Shown here: positions 59,721 to 64,000 of the stretch, piece by piece
Layout: each line of letters begins with the position of its first letter
Position numbering within the stretch: position 1 is the first letter of the stretch
From: Dermatemys mawii
Lineage: Eukaryota > Chordata > Testudines > Dermatemydidae
Assembly: GCA_007922305.1 (NCBI GenBank)
Contig: ML677348.1
Location: 22,608,124 to 22,672,123, forward strand
Length of the DNA stretch: 64,000 bases
Reading direction: 5' to 3'
Translations under genes and position numbers: made by a program
Notes under the pieces: model-generated
Told to the model about the DNA's origin: nothing
Seen by the model: only the letters and a program-made list of their open reading frames with translations
Database searches by the model: none

Positions 59721-60518
59721 ATATCATCGTGACTCATAATACCATCCTGTGTGGTAATATTAGGACTTCTCCATAATCTCAAGACTATTTATTTATGCCA
59801 CAGATATGTCATCAGAAATTGCAGCTGCCAAAGTAATGTTGAATAGAATACAGGGTGAATTAAGACTGTAGACAAGCCAAGAGTTCAAGAGTCTCACTAT
59901 TCTTTGTTTCACCTAAAGAAGCAGGCATAGTTGTTTTCCTGATTTAAAATAAATTGAAATGTATTTGATAGTTATCCCTGCCCCTCCCTTATCTCAAAAT
60001 GGTATAGAGAAATCATCTGAGAGGAAAATCTCTACATTTTCCTATTGTGGACAAAAATGCTGGAAAATGGAGTACTCCTCAGTGATTCTCCCAATATAGC
60101 CATGGCTACATAGTCCATACACAGCAGGTCTCAACGAGGCCAAAGCTGTTTGGGGGAAAAGCAGCTGCTTGTGTCCAGTACTCCCCACAGACCCAGTTCA
60201 TGGCTAAATTATTTGCTGGTGACTGCAGTTTAGTACTGAAGATATCCTTAATATGTGCCCCTTTCATGCACATTTTTTTCCAGCGCATTTAGCATTTAGC
60301 CAGTTTACCTGACTGTACAGTAATTCTCTGTAATTAATTAATCTTTATTTGAAGTGATACAAATAATATCAATAGGCTTCAGGTAAATGGTTGTAAATGA
60401 AGTCATTCTGACAAACACGTGTTCTCTTTGATTGTTTCACTACTGTGTCTTTTTTTCAGTTTTTCCCATTTTTTGTTTTACCTGAAGAAGGGATAAAGAG
60501 GTAAATAAGCAAAATAAT

Positions 60519-62189
60519 TAGGGCTGTTGCTTAGTCACAGTTAACTTACATGACTATCTCAAAAACTGAATCGCAATTAATCACAGCTTTAATCACACAG
60601 TTAAACAATAGAACACTAACTGAAATTTATTAAATATTTGGGATGTTTTTCTACATTTTCAAATATATTGATTTCATTTGCAACACAGAATACAAAGTGT
60701 ATAAGTGTACAGTCTCACTTTATATTATTTTTATTATAAATATTTGCACTGTAAAAATGATGAATAGTATTTTTGAATTCACCGCATACAAGTACTGTAG
60801 TGCAATCTCTTTATTCTGAAAGCACACCTTGGTTACATAACTCCACTCAAAAACAAAACAATGTAAAACTTCAGAGCCTACAAGTCCTCTCAGTCTTACT
60901 TCTTGTGCAGCCAATCGCTATGATAAATAAGTTTGTTTATATTTACGGAAGATAATGCTGGCCACTTCTTATTTACAATGGCACCTGAAAGTGAGAACAG
61001 ATGTTCACATGGAACTTTTGTAGCCAGCATTACAAGGTATTTATGTGCCAGATATGCTAAACATTCGTATGCCCCTCATGCTTTGGCCACCATTGCAAAG
61101 GACATCCTTTCATGCCGATGATGCTTGTTAAAAAAATGTATTAATTAAATTTGTGACTGAACTCCTTGGGGGACAATTGTATGTCTCCTACTCTGTGTTT
61201 TATTTGCTTTCTGCCATATATTTCATGTTATAGCAGTCTCGGATGACGGTCTAGCATGTTGTTCCTTTTAAGAACACTTTCACTGCAGATCTGACAAAAC
61301 ACAAAGAAGGTACCAAAGTGAGATTTCTAAAGATAATTTCTACAGATAGCTACAGCACTCGACCCAGATTTTAAGAATCTGAAGTGACTTCCAAAATCTG
61401 ATTGGTACAGGGTGTGGAGCATGCTTTCAGAAGTCTTAAAAATGCAACACTCCAATGCAGAAATTGCAGAACCTGAACCATCAAAAAAAAATAATCAGCC
61501 TTCTGCTGGTGGCACCAGACTCAGATGATGAAAATGAACATGGATTTGTCTGCACTGTTTTGGATCAATATTGAGCAGAATCCATCATCAGCATGGACAC
61601 ACGTCCTCTGGAAAGGTCGTTGAAGCATGAAAGGACATATGAATCTTCAGAGCATCTGGCACATAAGTGTCTTGCAAGACCAGCTGCAACAGGGCCATAG
61701 GAATGCCTGTTCTCACTTGCAAGTGACACTGTAAACAAGAAGCGAGCAGCATTATCTCCTGCAAATGTAAACAAACTTGTCTGTCTGAGCAACTCGCTAA
61801 ACAAGAAGTAGGACTGAGTGGACTTGTAGGCACTAAAGTTTAAAATTCTTTATTTTTGAATGCAGTTTTTTTTGTACATAATTCTACCTTTGTAAGTTCA
61901 GTTTTTCATGATAAAAAGATTGTACTACAGTACTGGTATTAAGTGAACTGAAAAATACTGTTTCTTTTATTTCTACAGTACAAATATTTAAAATAAAAAT
62001 AAATATAAAGAGAGCACTGTAGACTTTGTTTTGTGTTGTAATTGAAATAAATATATTTGAAAATGTGGAAAACATCCAAAAATATTTATATAAATGATAT
62101 TCTATTATTATTTAAGAGCATGATTAATCACACAATTTTTTTAATTGCCTGATTAATCACGATAAATTTTTCATCGCTTGACAGCTCTA
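60519..62189 (+). mobile_element. 1.67-kb foldback hAT element with transposase C-terminus
   Basis: The ends are TAGGGCTGT and (rc) TAGAGCTGT. The flanking 8-mers AAAATAAT (60511-60518) and AATATAAT (62190-62197) differ at one base, an 8-bp target duplication. On the plus strand 61704-61811 encodes the hAT dimerisation (HATC) block: CLFSLASDTVNKKRAALSP, then VNKLVCLS, and a stop. The same block occurs reversed at 60930-61124, so the element has inverted arms of about 600 bp (60519-61123 and 61583-62189) around a 460-bp centre holding a degraded transposase part. Multiple stops make it non-functional. Confidence 0.85.
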
Positions 62190-62197
62190 AATATAAT

Positions 62198-62652
62198 AGG
62201 AGTTTATGATTAAATTGCCTCAATGATAGATTGCTGTTGCAATGTTCGGATTACATTAGAAATGTAAGCAAAATCCTCAGCACGTGTTGCGACCACATGC
62301 AGCTATCACTGTTCATACCAGCTGAGGCTCTGTCCCATGAACCAGCAGGAAGAACATTTATAACACTCAACAAAGGGAAAAAATTAGTTTTACAGAAGAA
62401 ACACAGCAGTGCAGATTTTGAATCCTCTATCATTTCCTTTGAGTTTCAGTCAATTAATTATGCTTCCTTAATGATCAAAAATGGGCCATGAGGAATAATT
62501 TATTGATCTGGGTTCTTATATGAAGAGTAAGTCCAAGAATATTTTGAAAGTATTTCCCTTTGTCTTTATCAACTGTTTAACATGGGAATCAAACTAGACT
62601 ATGTGAAAACAATATATTTTTATTCTTCTTACAATATTACCCTTTTGTCTAG
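62198..62652. other. upstream of the CCDC122 exon, nothing recognised
   Basis: Short sequence between the foldback hAT and the CCDC122 acceptor. An 86-codon frame at 62231-62491 has no family support. A pyrimidine tract precedes the acceptor. Confidence 0.4.
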
Positions 62653-62768
62653 AAATGGCTAAGCAAAATTCTCTATCATTAGTTGAAGTTGTAAAACAAG
62701 TAGCAGAACAGCAACATTCGCAAGCATCAGAAATAGAAAAAAGCAAAATAGTTCTTTCTCAGTTACAG
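62653..62768 (+). CDS. CCDC122: CCDC122 coding exon (N-terminal), gene continues beyond window
   Basis: An acceptor (ttttgtctag, AG at 62651-62652) and a donor (CAG|GTAAGA at 62768) bound an exon that, read from the ATG at 62655, gives MAKQNSLSLVEVVKQVAEQQ then HSQASEIEKSKIVLSQLQ. The motif around VAEQQ-SQASEIEK matches the start of the coiled-coil protein CCDC122 as I recall it, and CCDC122 is the divergent neighbour of LACC1 in amniotes. The human protein has residues before this block, so 62655 may be the true start or an internal Met following an earlier exon that I could not find. It ends in phase 0. No further CCDC122 exon was seen before the window end. The function of the protein is poorly known. 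Confidence 0.72.
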
Positions 62769-62907
62769 GTAAGATCTAATTTAGAATGTTGGATTTACAG
62801 TGTAGTAGAACAGACAAGGAAGTATTACTATGAATAGGGGAAGCTGATATTTCTCTATTTTTCTGGGGTATCTTAATTCAAAGTTAAGGCACTTAGTCCA
62901 TTCTTAA

Positions 62908-63109
62908 AAACAATGAGGAATCCAGCTTTATTTGGGCATAAGCTTTTGTGGGTAAAAAATCCACTTCTTCAGATGCAGGCTCCATGAATCTGAAGAAGTG
63001 GGTTTTTTACCTACAAAAGCTTACGCCAAGATAAATCTATTAGTCTTTAAGGTGCCACCGGACTCCTTGTTGTTTTTGTGGATACAGACTAACACAGCTA
63101 TCCCTCTGA
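62908..63109. mobile_element. Penelope-like 3'-tip foldback insertion in CCDC122 intron (copy A)
   Basis: It is flanked by the 14-bp direct repeat TAGTCCATTCTTAA (62894-62907 and 63110-63123). Inside, 62927-62974 and 62988-63035 are 48-bp inverted arms with five mismatches and a 13-nt loop, each holding the CTGAAGAAGTGG hairpin word. The right part continues GGTGCCACCGGACTCCTTGT, then GGATACAGACTAACACAGCT, the terminal sequence of the family. It lies about 140 bp after the CCDC122 exon donor. Confidence 0.75.
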
Positions 63110-63123
63110 TAGTCCATTCTTAA

Positions 63124-64000
63124 TTTACCTTGTTGTACTTAGGCTTTGCCAAAAAGGTATATGACTATATCATTATGTTGCAGTTTTAACAGAAATTTTA
63201 ATCTTTTATTTTGCAAAAATTTAATTGAAAGGGCAAAACCCAAAACATAAAATATAAGCTTAGACCATTTTTTCATGGTAGATTGAGTAAAAAAATGAAG
63301 AGTTTGATAGAGAGAGGGTAATAAGTGTTTAAAAATCACCCTATCAATTTTTCCACTGGATTGTTTTACTTTTTGGTATCCTTTTTCAAGAAACCTAAAA
63401 TCTTTTGGGACATGTGGGTTTTGGCTGGATGGGGTGTGTCCTGCCTCAGCCCTCACTGCCATGCGTGTAGATTTTGTTTGGTAATATATTATATACTATA
63501 TCTATATATAGCTATGGCTTAGATTGAATAATGGTTTCTGTTTGTATACTTGCAAAAAACTCCCTTGATTTTCTGAAACTCTCACCTTTTGGACTGAACT
63601 ATTCAGCCTTGATTTCTGTCTGAAAGTTATATTTTTAACATGGGGAGAATAAAAAAGAAGTACATTATTCCTGAGCTGAAAATATTCTTTCGACCACTTT
63701 TTGGAATCGTCCTACATCTGAAACAACCAACATTTGAAATTTTGCATGAAAAGTAATTCCTATTAGAGACCAGTGTACACTCTTCCTACTGACAAAATCT
63801 GATTTGATTTGATCAAGTTATGTGTACTGGGAAGTCACATATTGAGTATGCATATTGAGTAGATTGCTTTTGCTGAGCTCAATGGGCACCTAAGGAAGAT
63901 AGTTTCACAATCAACGGCAAGTCATCCATACTGCTGCAATCAGTAAGGAAAATCACAATGGAGTGATTGGCTCCTGCAGTCCTTTTAAGGTGCACTAGTT
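63124..64000. other. CCDC122 intron, nothing further recognised
   Basis: AT-rich. No next CCDC122 exon could be found before the window end. A TATA-type simple run lies near 63485-63511. Confidence 0.45.

Larger units (their letters stand above)
52619..60518. other. intergenic interval between the LACC1 and CCDC122 coding exons
   Basis: Apart from the repeats listed separately, this interval has no recognised gene. The LACC1 first non-coding exon, the CCDC122 5' end and their shared promoter should lie here or just beyond. No strong CpG island or TATA element stands out; the GC-rich patches at 52.99-53.34 and 58.03-59.09 kb look repeat-derived or simple G-rich. 56600-56800 faintly resembles a CR1 3' region. 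Confidence 0.5.

Overview
The window looks like nuclear DNA from a cryptodiran (hidden-necked) turtle. It has spliced vertebrate genes with GT-AG introns, a tRNA-derived SINE with a CR1-like tail (the Cry I type known from cryptodires), many CR1 LINE pieces, MIR/L2-type SINEs, Penelope-like fragments, and hAT and PIF/Harbinger DNA transposons. Species assignment is an inference from the repeat content. There is no bacterial or viral gene organisation. The extent of most repeats was judged by eye against remembered family sequences, so repeat ends are approximate unless target-site duplications are given.

Genes. The one complete gene is LACC1 (FAMIN, laccase domain-containing 1), on the minus strand. 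It has five coding exons (52568-51995, 49473-49292, 48731-48566, 46234-46009, 45365-45191). They join in frame with consensus splice sites to give 1323 nt, 440 residues plus stop. A small coding exon on the plus strand (62653-62768) is recognised as CCDC122, so the two genes stand head to head as they do next to each other in human 13q14. The shared promoter should lie in the roughly 10 kb between them, but no convincing CpG island or core promoter could be identified by eye.

Layout. 1-44 kb is downstream of LACC1. No gene was recognised there; it holds Cry I, CR1, MIR, hAT and PIF elements in AT-rich unique sequence. 27.7-30.3 kb is a decayed CR1 LINE on the minus strand (ORF1 end, endonuclease, reverse transcriptase). 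31.2-33.2 kb is a nested block: a GC-rich hAT-type element with two internal minisatellites, a Penelope-like fragment, and a short TIR element inside the latter. 44.5-52.6 kb is LACC1 with TE insertions in its introns. 52.6-62.6 kb is intergenic, with a GC-rich hAT piece, inverted repeats and a 1.67-kb foldback hAT. 62.65-64 kb begins CCDC122 and carries a Penelope-derived foldback insertion in the next intron.

The most interesting non-gene signal is a Penelope-like 3'-end family (four copies). Two copies are short foldbacks flanked by 12-14 bp direct repeats, and the conserved hairpin resembles a hammerhead ribozyme core (CUGANGA, hairpin, GAAA). No copy here is intact, so this is a hypothesis.
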